The translations under genes and the position numbers were made by a program. A stretch of DNA of 32,947 bases, from NCBI GenBank assembly GCA_016210565.1, contig JACQUA010000402.1, positions 1-32,947 of the forward strand, given 5' to 3'. Origin of the DNA: Chloroflexota bacterium. Lineage in GTDB: Bacteria; Chloroflexota; Dehalococcoidia; JACQUA01. Each line of letters begins with the position of its first letter. Position 1 is the stretch's first letter. The notes under the pieces were generated by a model. The model was not told where the DNA came from. It worked only from the letters and a program-made list of their open reading frames with translations, and searched no databases. This document shows, piece by piece, positions 8,708-17,032 of the stretch.

Positions 8708-9328
8708 TTAGCTGAACGATCGCTCCATGGCCTTTCTGAATTGAGTGTATCGAATAACCGATTCAGCCCCACTAAGGAACGGGAAAGGTGGGCTTTCGGT
8801 GAGCGGCGGCGTCTTGAGGCAGACAAAGATCGGCCCCACCTGGTTCAAGATGCCGCCGATGGAACTCTGCAAATCATCCAGTTGCTCAAACTCGTAGGCG
8901 TGGGGGTAGCCGGCCGCTTCGGCCAGCCCCTTGAAGCTGGTCTTGCCGGCGCCAGGGATGGGCTGCCCCCCACTGCCGCGCCAAACCCCGTTATTGAAAA
9001 CGAAGTGGACCAGGTTAGGCGGCGCCATGTTGGCGATGGTTGCCAGACTGCCCAGGTTCATGAGGAGACCCCCATCGGCATCCAGTACGATGACCTTCCG
9101 GGCAGGGAGCGCCAGGGCCAGTCCCAGACCGAAAGATGACCCTTTGCCCATCGCTCCATGGCACTGCAGATCCATCTCCGTGGAAGATATCCTGGGCCAC
9201 TCACGAATACAACTGCCAACATAAACGACAATTCCGTTGCCACGATGCTGCGCGATCACTTTCTGGGCCTCAAAACAGTCCATCACGGTTAGCCATACTC
9301 CTTCCCGACGAGGACGGATAGCGACCAT
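8708..9328 (-). CDS. TPP-binding decarboxylase subunit (sulfopyruvate/phosphonopyruvate decarboxylase beta-like)
   Basis: This 206-aa protein matches the thiamine-diphosphate-binding C-terminal half of 2-oxoacid decarboxylases, in the style of ComE. GAMGKGSSFGLGLALALP (58-75) is followed by the TPP/Mg motif LDADGG (82-87) and, about 26 residues on, the closing NN (112-113), then GVWRGSGGQP. The canonical GDGS is ADGG here. The ATG at 9328 has AAGGAG 7 nt upstream; an internal ATG at 9283 matches the family's usual start. ComE-type enzymes need an alpha subunit carrying the other half-site; none is adjacent, and the upstream neighbour is an alpha/beta hydrolase. The downstream gene is an ACMSD-like amidohydrolase. 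Confidence 0.88.
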   Translation of the reverse strand: MVAIRPRREGVWLTVMDCFEAQKVIAQHRGNGIVVYVGSCIREWPRISSTEMDLQCHGAMGKGSSFGLGLALALPARKVIVLDADGGLLMNLGSLATIANMAPPNLVHFVFNNGVWRGSGGQPIPGAGKTSFKGLAEAAGYPHAYEFEQLDDLQSSIGGILNQVGPIFVCLKTPPLTESPPFPFLSGAESVIRYTQFRKAMERSFS

Positions 9329-9601
9329 CCATGCGCTCCTTGCCCGCGCTGAACCATGGAACACGCCATGCCTCTGCGGATGCCGCAGGTACGGCACCGC
9401 GCGTCTGCCCGGGCGGGCGAACCCATGGGTTCGCCCCTACGGATCGTGTTGCGGCAAAGCCTATTGTCCGGGCAATGTCGAATGACGAATGAACAATTGC
9501 CGCTGATGTCGCACGCCCATTCGAGAATTCGAGTTTTAAGCATTAATTCGTCATTCGCCCCCGATCAAGTCGGGGGTCGTCATTCGTCATTTGGTTCCGG
9601 C
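9329..9601. repeat. Intergenic stretch with small palindromes
   Basis: No gene is seen. A GGGCGAACCCATGGGTTCGCCC palindrome-type unit lies at about 9415-9437, a GATGCCGCAGG unit before it, and short AATGACGAATGA/TCGTCATTCG repeats at about 9478-9595 flank the hydrolase stop. These resemble the short interspersed repeats elsewhere in the window. Confidence 0.5.
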
Positions 9602-10754
9602 TTATCCGGGCTGGGTGTACGGGCCAGTCCCATTAAGCGGGATTAACACCCTTCTTGCCAGATCCGGGGGATACTTTCCTGCCAGTTTATCGCTTAACCA
9701 GTCGGCCACTATATCCGCAATCGGAATATTGTAAATACCCCTGGTGAACGCCAGATGGAAATCATCCTCCATGATCCACATTTCCTTCGGCCCGGCTATT
9801 TCGTTGAAGAAGGCCTCCGCCTCTTCCAGGGGGCTCAAAGGGTCGAACTCGCCTATCCAGACCAGGAAAGGATGGTGTATTTTGCTCCCAACGCCCTTTG
9901 AGCGTCATCCTCGCTACCATCCTATCGAATTCGTCATCATCTTGTATTCCCGCCATGTACTTGTAAGTCAGGCGGAACCGCGGGGAAGCTTCTTCAAAAA
10001 TGGGATGCGTGTCCATCATGAAACAGCCCAGCACTGCCACCGTGGCCTTTATCCTGCTGTCAAAGCCAGCAATGTGGGACGCCCAGTATGACCCCATGCT
10101 CATGCCGTACAGCCCGATCCTGTCGCCGTCTACTTCCGGACGGGTCAGGAGATAATCAATCGCTGCTTTAGCTGCTTCCTTGTGGTTGTCGGGGTAAACT
10201 TTGATGCCGCGCAAATTACACTCACCCTGGCCCGGCCCGTCAATAGACAGCACATGCAGACCCCTCTTCATGAACGGGTTAACGATCAGGGTGCCAGCCG
10301 TGTTTGGAAAGCCTTCTTTAGACAGGTCCATCCCCGGGACATACAGGACACAGGGCGCCTTCCTCCTATCGGGGACCAGGTGGAGCAGAGCGGGGAGGGT
10401 CTTGTCGCCCCAGGGAACCTCTATCTTCTCGATCGGATACTCGCTATATGTTCTCACTTTATCGTGGCAGTACAGTGCTCTCTGGTACAGCCGCAGTTTT
10501 TCCGGTTTATCGTCCTGGCAAATGGCGTGCTGGGCGGTGTGGTAACTCTGCCACGCCCTGATGTAGGCTTGCGCCGCGGTCTGCAGGTGTCCTGCCTCCT
10601 CCGCCCTCCGGCCAAACTCCTCCACCCTGGCGGCGCGGTTCCCCAGCACTTTGGGAATCATATCCCATCTCCGGATTTCCGGCGGGAGTTTGTCCAGCGC
10701 GGCACCAAGCTCCCAATGGGATGACCTGCCCGTCGTCCTTATGATGTTGATCAA
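9602..10754 (-). pseudogene. Alpha/beta hydrolase (FrsA/DUF1100-like), frameshifted
   Basis: Two overlapping frames together make a roughly 384-aa alpha/beta hydrolase. The first (from 10754) holds an N-terminal helical cap, the PCVLYVPGMDLSKEG strand region and the nucleophile elbow YGMSMGSYWA. It goes out of frame at a run of three C's at 9894-9896, after LKG. Removing one base there restores VGSKIHHPFLVWIGEFDPLSP, which supplies the acid Asp, and continues into the second frame with EDDFHLA, which supplies the catalytic His. The 5' end is also untidy: the first frame opens only with TTG (10754), while an ATG at 10758 reads MFDQ in another frame, so a second indel is possible. It is either a recently broken gene or a sequencing error. 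Relatives include C-C and ester hydrolases; substrate unknown. Confidence 0.82.
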
Positions 10755-10812
10755 ACATCCATTGCTGGGTGTTCTTCCCTAACTTGGGTCTCATCTAAGA
10801 GCGCCTTCCTGG

Positions 10813-11148
10813 ACCGGTACCACAGGCCTCCGTGCCTGTGAGCCACGATTTTCCAAGCTCCAGATACGGGTAGAGTGGGAGCGAGGGTTAGGCGTCCCGA
10901 TGCGGCATCGGGACGCGAACCCCAACAACGGGAAATTCCAAATCCCAAACACCATATGCGAAACAACATCAAAACCGCCATGGTCAAATACAAAGAACGG
11001 TTGCCCGCCAGGTTTTGACATTGAAACTTGAATCATGGAGATTTGTTGGGGATTTGGAACTTGGTTATCGGAATTTGCCTGGACGGTGGGTTCGCACAAC
11101 CACCCAACCTCCCCCGTCTCCACCGGTGTGCTTAAGCCACCCCACACG
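10813..11148. repeat. Cluster of three palindromic intergenic repeats
   Basis: The gap between the hydrolase and the second solute-binding protein contains three elements. An ACCGGTACCAC...GCCTGTGAG element lies at 10813-10843. A perfect palindrome GCGTCCCGATGC/GCATCGGGACGC with one central base lies at 10892-10916. A GGTGGGTTCGCACA...GTGCTTAAGCCACC element lies at about 11092-11148. No credible gene lies in 10759-11233. Confidence 0.7.
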
Positions 11149-11181
11149 GCTTATCAGGCCGCGGCAAATGGCCTGGAATTC

Positions 11182-11215
11182 GGGGTGTCGCAGGCCTGCG
11201 GGCCTGCGACACCCC
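11182..11215. terminator. Perfect 15-bp hairpin downstream of SBP copy 2
   Basis: GGGGTGTCGCAGGCC (11182-11196) pairs perfectly with 11201-11215 around a 4-nt loop. It starts 18 nt beyond the stop codon of the solute-binding protein gene on the minus strand. No T-run follows, so it may be a factor-assisted terminator, an mRNA-stabilising hairpin or a member of the palindromic repeat families. Confidence 0.45.
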
Positions 11216-11233
11216 TCGCCGCAACTGGCCCTG

Positions 11234-13042
11234 TTACTTCAGCTTGATGTTTTCGAACCCGTACAGGAACGGGTTACCCGTCAGCATTCGCCATTCGCCG
11301 ATCCTTTTGCCGACGCCAACAGGCATGTGTTCGAGAGAAACCGGCACCGAATAGTAATTGTCGTAAATCAGTTTGTGGAAGTCATAGTTTATCTTTTGCC
11401 TTTTCGCAAAGTCCGCCTCAGCCAGTCCCTTGTCGATCAAGGCATCGATCGCGGAATATTCAAACTGGAGACCCAGCGCGGTACTCTTGCTCCAGTAAAA
11501 GGACGTGACCCCAATCATTTCGTCATCCCAGGTATTACGCCAGGCGGGGAAGGCCACTCCGGCATTCCTGCGAGCAAGTTGCCTTGACCTCTGGGCCGTC
11601 AAGTCTATGGGCTGGCGCTTGACCTTGATGCCTATTTTTTCCCAGTATATGGACACCGCCTCGGCAATCTCCTCAGTCGAATGGCCGGTCGATGCAAATT
11701 GGACCATGGTGACCTCAAAGCCATTCGGGTATCCGGCTTCGGTCAGAAGCCGCTTGGCCTCCACCGGGTCATAAGGGTAGGGCTTCCACGAAGGGTCATA
11801 CGAAGCCTCGACGTTAACCGGCGACGCTATTATGGGCCACGGTCCCCCGATCCCATTAAGTACCTTGTCTATGATCTCCTGGCGGTTGACGGCCAGGTTC
11901 AGCGCCTTGCGCACCTTCAGTGCTCTATCCGGCTCTTTCGCCAACACCCAGGGCACGTTGGGGTCAAAGGTGTCCCTCGAGGGGAGATACTGCCCGCCCA
12001 GGGCTATACCTATTGTTCCGACATTACGTATGGTCCTTATCTCAATACCGCCCGCCCTGGCCTCGGGCACGAATGGAGCCGGGATTGCGCCAACGTCTGC
12101 CTCCCCGGTGCGCAGCATGGCAATGACGGTGGCGGGCTCTTTGATTACCTTTATGACCAGGGTCTTGTAGTCCGGCGTCACCCGCCAGTGATTCGGGACG
12201 GCCTCAAACTCGATGGACTTGCCAAATTCATGCTTGACCATCTTGAATGGGCCCGTCCCGATAGGCATGTTGCTGGCCTCCTTCTCGCCCACCTTCTCTA
12301 TGTATTTCTTGGAAACTATGGGAAGCTGGTAACGGGCCGGAGTCGCAGCGTTGAAGACCCAACCCCAATCAGGGGCGGGTATGTGTACGGCCAGCTTGTA
12401 GGGTCCCAGGATTTCCACTTTGGCCTGGGCCATTACGGTCTTCGAGGGGTTGATCGAGCCATCCCGTCCCGCCATCTCTATGGTGAACTTCACGTCCTCG
12501 GCAGTCATTTCCCCCCAACCATCCTGGAACTGCACCCCCTGGCGCAGGTTTATGAACAGTGTCTTCTGATCCTCGGACCACTGGGGCATGGTTTCCGCCA
12601 GCATCGGAAGAAGCTCTCTCGTATCCGGATCTAAGTTCCACAGAGCCTCATAGTTCGGCAGCAGCGAGAAACCGATCTGGGTATCGCTGCTCGGCAGGAA
12701 CCCTTCGAACCCGAGGTTGTCCGCCAGCACTGTAACCGTTTGAGCTTTGGGCGGCGGCGCCGGCTTGGACAGTGGTTTCGCTGTTGGACTGGGGGCCGGC
12801 TTGGGCGCCGCAGTGGCTGCCGGCGGCGCCGGCGACGGTGACGCTTTCGCCACAGGCGCCACGGTCGGCTTTGGTGTCGGCTTCGCTGTAGGCGCAACGG
12901 TCGGCGCCCCTGTCGCTTTCGCCGCCGGCGCCACCGTCGGCGCTGGTGTCACTGTGCGAACTTCCTCCCGGGAACAGGCCCCGAGGACCAGCGAGAGGAG
13001 GAACACCACAGCAATCGCGCCGTTAATCCATTTCCTTGTCAT
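11234..13042 (-). CDS. Peptide/nickel-type ABC solute-binding lipoprotein, copy 2
   Basis: This 602-aa SBP_bac_5-family lipoprotein has a signal peptide ending VLGAC with lipidated C23. A linker of APTVAPTAKPTPKP-type repeats at about 30-100 is followed by the conserved body: MLAETMPQWSEDQKTLFINL, MTAEDVKFTIEM, PIGTGPFKMV, KVRKALNLAVNRQEI, YPYDPVEAKRLL. The ATG is preceded by AAGGAGGT at ideal spacing. It is the same length as copy 1 and very similar throughout. It lies downstream of the CapA-like copy 2 (284-nt gap) and has no permease or ATPase neighbours, so it may dock with the transporter encoded at 27.5-32.6 kb or one outside the window. Confidence 0.95.
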   Translation of the reverse strand: MTRKWINGAIAVVFLLSLVLGACSREEVRTVTPAPTVAPAAKATGAPTVAPTAKPTPKPTVAPVAKASPSPAPPAATAAPKPAPSPTAKPLSKPAPPPKAQTVTVLADNLGFEGFLPSSDTQIGFSLLPNYEALWNLDPDTRELLPMLAETMPQWSEDQKTLFINLRQGVQFQDGWGEMTAEDVKFTIEMAGRDGSINPSKTVMAQAKVEILGPYKLAVHIPAPDWGWVFNAATPARYQLPIVSKKYIEKVGEKEASNMPIGTGPFKMVKHEFGKSIEFEAVPNHWRVTPDYKTLVIKVIKEPATVIAMLRTGEADVGAIPAPFVPEARAGGIEIRTIRNVGTIGIALGGQYLPSRDTFDPNVPWVLAKEPDRALKVRKALNLAVNRQEIIDKVLNGIGGPWPIIASPVNVEASYDPSWKPYPYDPVEAKRLLTEAGYPNGFEVTMVQFASTGHSTEEIAEAVSIYWEKIGIKVKRQPIDLTAQRSRQLARRNAGVAFPAWRNTWDDEMIGVTSFYWSKSTALGLQFEYSAIDALIDKGLAEADFAKRQKINYDFHKLIYDNYYSVPVSLEHMPVGVGKRIGEWRMLTGNPFLYGFENIKLK

Positions 13043-13326
13043 TGCTTACCTCCTTACTAAATTGGGGGAAACCTGGCATCTTTCAAATAGCTCTCGTTCC
13101 TGTGCCAGCTTTGCTGCGCGGTAATGCCAACTGAGCAGAGATGTTATGCAACCGACAAACTCATCGTTGCCCTCCGTCCTGTCAGTGTACCACGTCGTGT
13201 CAAAGGAAACACAGATGCATGGACCGGTACCACCCCGACCTGTCGGGGTGAAAGCTCTATTTTCATCCTTGATGGTGCCTGGCCTACCAGGTATGAAGGA
13301 TTGCTCCAAAAACTTCTCCAGAATCG
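13043..13326. other. Intergenic stretch before SBP copy 2
   Basis: No gene is supported. A palindromic element with the ACCGGTACCAC arm followed by an 8-bp ACCCCGAC/GTCGGGGT hairpin lies at about 13224-13250, then a TTTTCATCCTTGATGGT unit also found near 3613 and 32885. On the minus strand TTGAAA lies about 50 nt upstream of the SBP start, but I see no convincing -10. Confidence 0.45.
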
Positions 13327-14490
13327 CTAACCCTTATCTGAGCCGAACACGACCACTTCGTCTCCCTCTACCCTGAGCGTGGTCCCGAATTCCTTGCACG
13401 ACCGCTCAGTGTAACGCAGGACTTCCTCGAATCGTTCGTCCTTTCGAGGCAGGAATTCGGGGACCGTCCGCTGATCGGTCCAGGTGGGCAGGAACGACAC
13501 CTTCTTGACGCCCTTCTTGCCGGCGATGCATTTGACCATCATCGTATATCGCCGGTCTCTGGGACCCGGGTTTCGCTCCCATCCCGGTTGCTTTTGCCAG
13601 CCGCTCCGATACTCATCGGGAACATTGGCGTCCTGGACGCCCTGCGGCGGTTTTTCGTGATGCTGTCCCTCCTGGGCAAAGGTACCGACGCAGTAGAAAA
13701 TAATGCGTCCCTTGTACGTCTCTATTCCCCTGATGGTATGACCGTGATGCCCGTGAATGAGGTCTGCGCCGGCGTCAATCGCCCTGTGTCCGATCGTCAC
13801 TTGAGACGGGGCGACGCCTTCCGGGGTGAAGTCCTGTCCCCAGTGAATTGAAACGACAAGAACATCAACTTGCTTTCGCAGCTTGCGGATATCTTCCTCC
13901 ATCGTGCGGATATCCTGTTCGCTGGGAATGGTTATTATCTTTGGCGGCGTTCCGGGCTGATATCCCTGAGCCTCGTAGTAGGTGGACACGCGAAGAGGCG
14001 TGCAGCCCGGTTTTCCCTCCCGTGCCTCGTACTCGATCGGTACCACTGCATTATAAGCGAGGAACCCGGACGTGATACCCTTTCGTTCGAGTATGACGGG
14101 CTTTCTTGCCTCGGCGATGTCCTTCCCTGCGCCAATCACCCCCATACCATTACCCCGGATGGTATTTATGGTATCCACCAGCGCCTCCGGGCCATAGTCG
14201 AAGCAGCGGTTGCTGGCCAGGCACACCATATTGAATCCGGCGAAGACGAGCGCTCTGGCGTTTTCGGGGTCCACCCTTGACGACCAGGTATTGTGGTCCC
14301 GGTACTGGAGACAACCGCCGTTCGAAAAGATTTTGTCCAGGTGGCAGAGGGAGATGTCTGCTTCCTTGATCTTTTTGTGAACCTTGACGAAATCGGCTTC
14401 CACAGGTTCTCCATATTTGAGCCGGGTTGGCCCAACGTTTCCGACGGCGTGAATGACTATTTCGTCTCCGGAGCCTGTTTGGTCAGTCAT
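13327..14490 (-). CDS. CapA/PgsA-family protein (metallophosphatase-like fold), copy 2
   Basis: This 387-aa paralogue of the protein at 344-1480 shares long identical stretches such as IVIHAVGN, GAGKDI, YEAREGKPGC and EAQGYQPGTPPKIITI. It has no signal peptide or membrane helix. Expected CapA motifs are present but altered: GN (N18) for GD, HLD (50-52) for NLE, SNR (93-95) where copy 1 keeps GNH, VSIHWGQD, and GHHGHTI with H251 retained where copy 1 has N251. The two copies have therefore lost different family residues. The ATG has GGAG about 6 nt upstream. It sits between a molybdenum hydroxylase large subunit and a solute-binding protein gene. Function unknown; activity as a metal-dependent hydrolase is uncertain. 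Confidence 0.85.
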   Translation of the reverse strand: MTDQTGSGDEIVIHAVGNVGPTRLKYGEPVEADFVKVHKKIKEADISLCHLDKIFSNGGCLQYRDHNTWSSRVDPENARALVFAGFNMVCLASNRCFDYGPEALVDTINTIRGNGMGVIGAGKDIAEARKPVILERKGITSGFLAYNAVVPIEYEAREGKPGCTPLRVSTYYEAQGYQPGTPPKIITIPSEQDIRTMEEDIRKLRKQVDVLVVSIHWGQDFTPEGVAPSQVTIGHRAIDAGADLIHGHHGHTIRGIETYKGRIIFYCVGTFAQEGQHHEKPPQGVQDANVPDEYRSGWQKQPGWERNPGPRDRRYTMMVKCIAGKKGVKKVSFLPTWTDQRTVPEFLPRKDERFEEVLRYTERSCKEFGTTLRVEGDEVVVFGSDKG

Positions 14491-14518
14491 TTTTCACTCC
14501 TTTGCATTGCCGCGAAAT

Positions 14519-14630
14519 GTCATTGCGAGCGAAACGAAGCAATCTCCCGACCTGTTCAGCCAACTGGTCCGCCCGGCGGACTCTCGCAAAGCGGAGAGGA
14601 TTGCTTTGTCGCTGCGCTCCTCGCAAAGAC
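14519..14630. repeat. TCATTGCGAGCGAAnCGAAGCAATC palindromic element
   Basis: A roughly 110-bp element begins GTCATTGCGAGCGAAACGAAG and ends with the partly complementary GATTGCTTTGTCGC...CTCGCAAAGAC. An internal segment, CCTGTTCAGCCAAC, is shared with the copy at 29455-29531, and CCGCnCGGCGGAC with the copy at 27352-27456. It encodes nothing and looks like a small non-autonomous, MITE-like palindrome. Confidence 0.75.
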
Positions 14631-14646
14631 GGCTTATTTTCATCCA

Positions 14647-16959
14647 TCATGGCGCGCCGCTGGCGGATGATTCATTCATTCCAGCTTCGCCGTTGAGCGC
14701 CGCCACGATTTTCTCGGAACTCAGTGGCAGGCCCGTCAGACGCACGCCCACGGCATCGTAGATGGCATTGTTAATAGCCGCAGCCACCAGCACCGTGGGG
14801 GATTCTCCCATCCCCCGGGCGCCAAAGGGTCCGTGCCTGGTGGGGATTTCCACGACAGACTCCTCAACATCGAGGGCATCCCCGGCGCGGGGCATGCGGT
14901 AGTCCGTTAGCCTCGGGTTCAACGTCCTCCCGTCTTCAGTCCTCAACTCCTCGCTGAGCGCATAGCCGAGCCCGCACACCACTCCCCCGTCTATCTGCCC
15001 CTCGACATTCTTCACGCTCAAAGCATGACCGGCGTCGTGGGAGGCAAAATACTTCAGCACTCTGACCTTTCCGGTCTCCCTGTCTACAGCCACCTTTGCC
15101 ACATGCGTTCCGGTTTGCAGTTCATCGAGCAGGTCCACGTCTTCCTGACGCCGGGCCAGGCTCTCTTCCCGCATCTGCTCACCGATCCCCACCACCGGGC
15201 CGCGCGCCGAAGTGAGCGCCTCGGCGCAAATAGAGGCCAGGCTGACGCATTTGCCGGGCATGCCGGGCGCCTCGATTTTCCCGCCAGCCAATCGCAATCC
15301 CTCCGGCGCAACGTTGAGTTTGTGCGCGGCCAGGTCCAGCAGTTGTCCCCGGGCATCCTCAGAGGCTATCTTCACCGACGTACCGACCCGGTATGTCGTC
15401 GTGCTTCCACCGGTGCCCTTCTCGTATGGCGACAGGTCCGTATCCGAGGCCGTCACCGTGACGTCCCGGGGCGAAATGCCCAGCGCCTGCGACACGATTT
15501 GCGCCAGTATATCATGCTGCCCGCCTCCCTGCTCGGTGCAGCCGGTGAACAGAATGGCTGTGCCATCCTCGTTTAGCTTCACCCAAGTGGTGGAAACGGA
15601 ACCTTCCATTTCCAGTTTGTGGTGAAGACCCAACCAGCCGCAGGCGACTCCCCATCCTTCGCCGGGGACCTTCCGTCCGCTGTTCCGGGCTATGAAACCC
15701 CTGGCCGCGGACATGGTCTCGCGGATGCCTGCCGGGCCAACCACACCCCCCGACGGCAGTCTCTCCCCGCTTTTGATGACATTACGAATTCTCAGCTCCA
15801 GCGGGTCAAGTCCCAGTTTCCGAGCCAGACCGTCAAGATGGGATTCGATGGCAAAGGTCTGCTGCGGCCCGCGAGGGGCGCGGCAGTGGCCTGTGGGGGT
15901 GTTGTTGGTATAGACAACATGCGCCTCCACGTCCACATTGGGAATGGAATATGGGCCCTGCACCTGGTTGTACATCGCGGGATACTGGACAAAGGCATCG
16001 TTGTAGGCGCCGATGTCGAACACCTCCCTGGCCGCGAGCGCCGCAAGCATGCCGTCTCTCGTGGCCCCGGTCGTGATCTCAATACGGGAAGCCGACCTGA
16101 TGAATGTGGCGGTAAATTCTTCCTTGAAGTCCAGGACCATTTTCACGGGGAAGCCGGTCTTCAGCGCCAGCAGGACGCAGGCCGGCTCGATGTTGATGGT
16201 ACCCTTCCCACCGAAATCCCCCCCAACCTTCGTGGCAATTACCCTGACCCGCGCCATAGGTAGACCAAGGGCTTCGCATAGAACCCTTCTTATGACGAAA
16301 GGCGCCTTGGTGCTGTCCCAGACGGTGAGTTTGCCCGAGGGTGAAACCGCCGCTACCACCTGGTGGGGCTGGGTGAAGCCCTGGTGCACGCGTGGCGTAG
16401 AGTAGCTTTCGCGGTGAACGATATCGGCCCCGGACAGCGCCCTTTCGGCATCCCCTTTTCTGAGGCGGACGGTGTGAAGAATGTTCCCGGCGCTGTTTTG
16501 CTTTCCGCCCGCCCCCTGGTAGCCGGCCACATTGTCATGCACCAGGGTCGCTCCGGGCTTCATCGCTTCGAAGGGATCGGAGACGACCGGCAATTCCTCG
16601 TAGTCCACTTTGATGAGGCTGACAGCTTCCTGGGCAATGTCCTCGTCGTCGGCGGCCACCGCAGCTACGGCCTCGCCGGCGTGCCGCACCTTGCCATCGG
16701 CGAGGATGGGGCGGTCCCAGACCCAGCGCCCCACCCTTTCCCGCGGGGCGTCCTTCGAGGTAATGACGGCCTTCACCCCCGCCAGCTTTTCCGCCCTCGA
16801 GGCGTCTATGTTCAGTATGCGGGCGTGGGGCAGCGGGCTGCGGCAAAACTTGCCTGTCAACATACCGGGTAAACGCACATCGCCAGCGTATATGGCCTCC
16901 CCCGAAGCTTTTTCGCTGGCGTACAGGGGCGTGATGGGTGTTCCGGGGCGCCTGTTCAA
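14647..16959 (-). CDS. Xanthine dehydrogenase-family molybdopterin-binding (large) subunit
   Basis: This 770-aa protein is the molybdopterin-binding catalytic subunit of the xanthine oxidase/CO dehydrogenase (CoxL)/4-hydroxybenzoyl-CoA reductase family, which hydroxylates carbon centres using water. The N-terminal ald_xan_dh domain (about 15-125; DVRLPGMLTGKFCRSPLPHARI) and the Mo-binding domains follow. KVGGDFGGKG, TPTGHCRAPRGPQQ, the TEQGGGQ cofactor motif and the C-terminal GARGMGES with the catalytic-type Glu are all present. I chose TTG at 16959 because AGGAGG lies 7 nt upstream; a longer reading starts inside that site. The FAD (CoxM) and 2Fe-2S (CoxS) subunits normally encoded alongside are absent from the window. 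It lies 73 nt downstream of the MtmB-like gene. Confidence 0.93.
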   Translation of the reverse strand: MNRRPGTPITPLYASEKASGEAIYAGDVRLPGMLTGKFCRSPLPHARILNIDASRAEKLAGVKAVITSKDAPRERVGRWVWDRPILADGKVRHAGEAVAAVAADDEDIAQEAVSLIKVDYEELPVVSDPFEAMKPGATLVHDNVAGYQGAGGKQNSAGNILHTVRLRKGDAERALSGADIVHRESYSTPRVHQGFTQPHQVVAAVSPSGKLTVWDSTKAPFVIRRVLCEALGLPMARVRVIATKVGGDFGGKGTINIEPACVLLALKTGFPVKMVLDFKEEFTATFIRSASRIEITTGATRDGMLAALAAREVFDIGAYNDAFVQYPAMYNQVQGPYSIPNVDVEAHVVYTNNTPTGHCRAPRGPQQTFAIESHLDGLARKLGLDPLELRIRNVIKSGERLPSGGVVGPAGIRETMSAARGFIARNSGRKVPGEGWGVACGWLGLHHKLEMEGSVSTTWVKLNEDGTAILFTGCTEQGGGQHDILAQIVSQALGISPRDVTVTASDTDLSPYEKGTGGSTTTYRVGTSVKIASEDARGQLLDLAAHKLNVAPEGLRLAGGKIEAPGMPGKCVSLASICAEALTSARGPVVGIGEQMREESLARRQEDVDLLDELQTGTHVAKVAVDRETGKVRVLKYFASHDAGHALSVKNVEGQIDGGVVCGLGYALSEELRTEDGRTLNPRLTDYRMPRAGDALDVEESVVEIPTRHGPFGARGMGESPTVLVAAAINNAIYDAVGVRLTGLPLSSEKIVAALNGEAGMNESSASGAP

Positions 16960-17032
16960 TGCGTTTCCTCCTATTTCCAAGGCGGATCAGGGGGGATTTG
17001 AAAAGTCTTCCTGCAACGAGACAAAACGCCTC

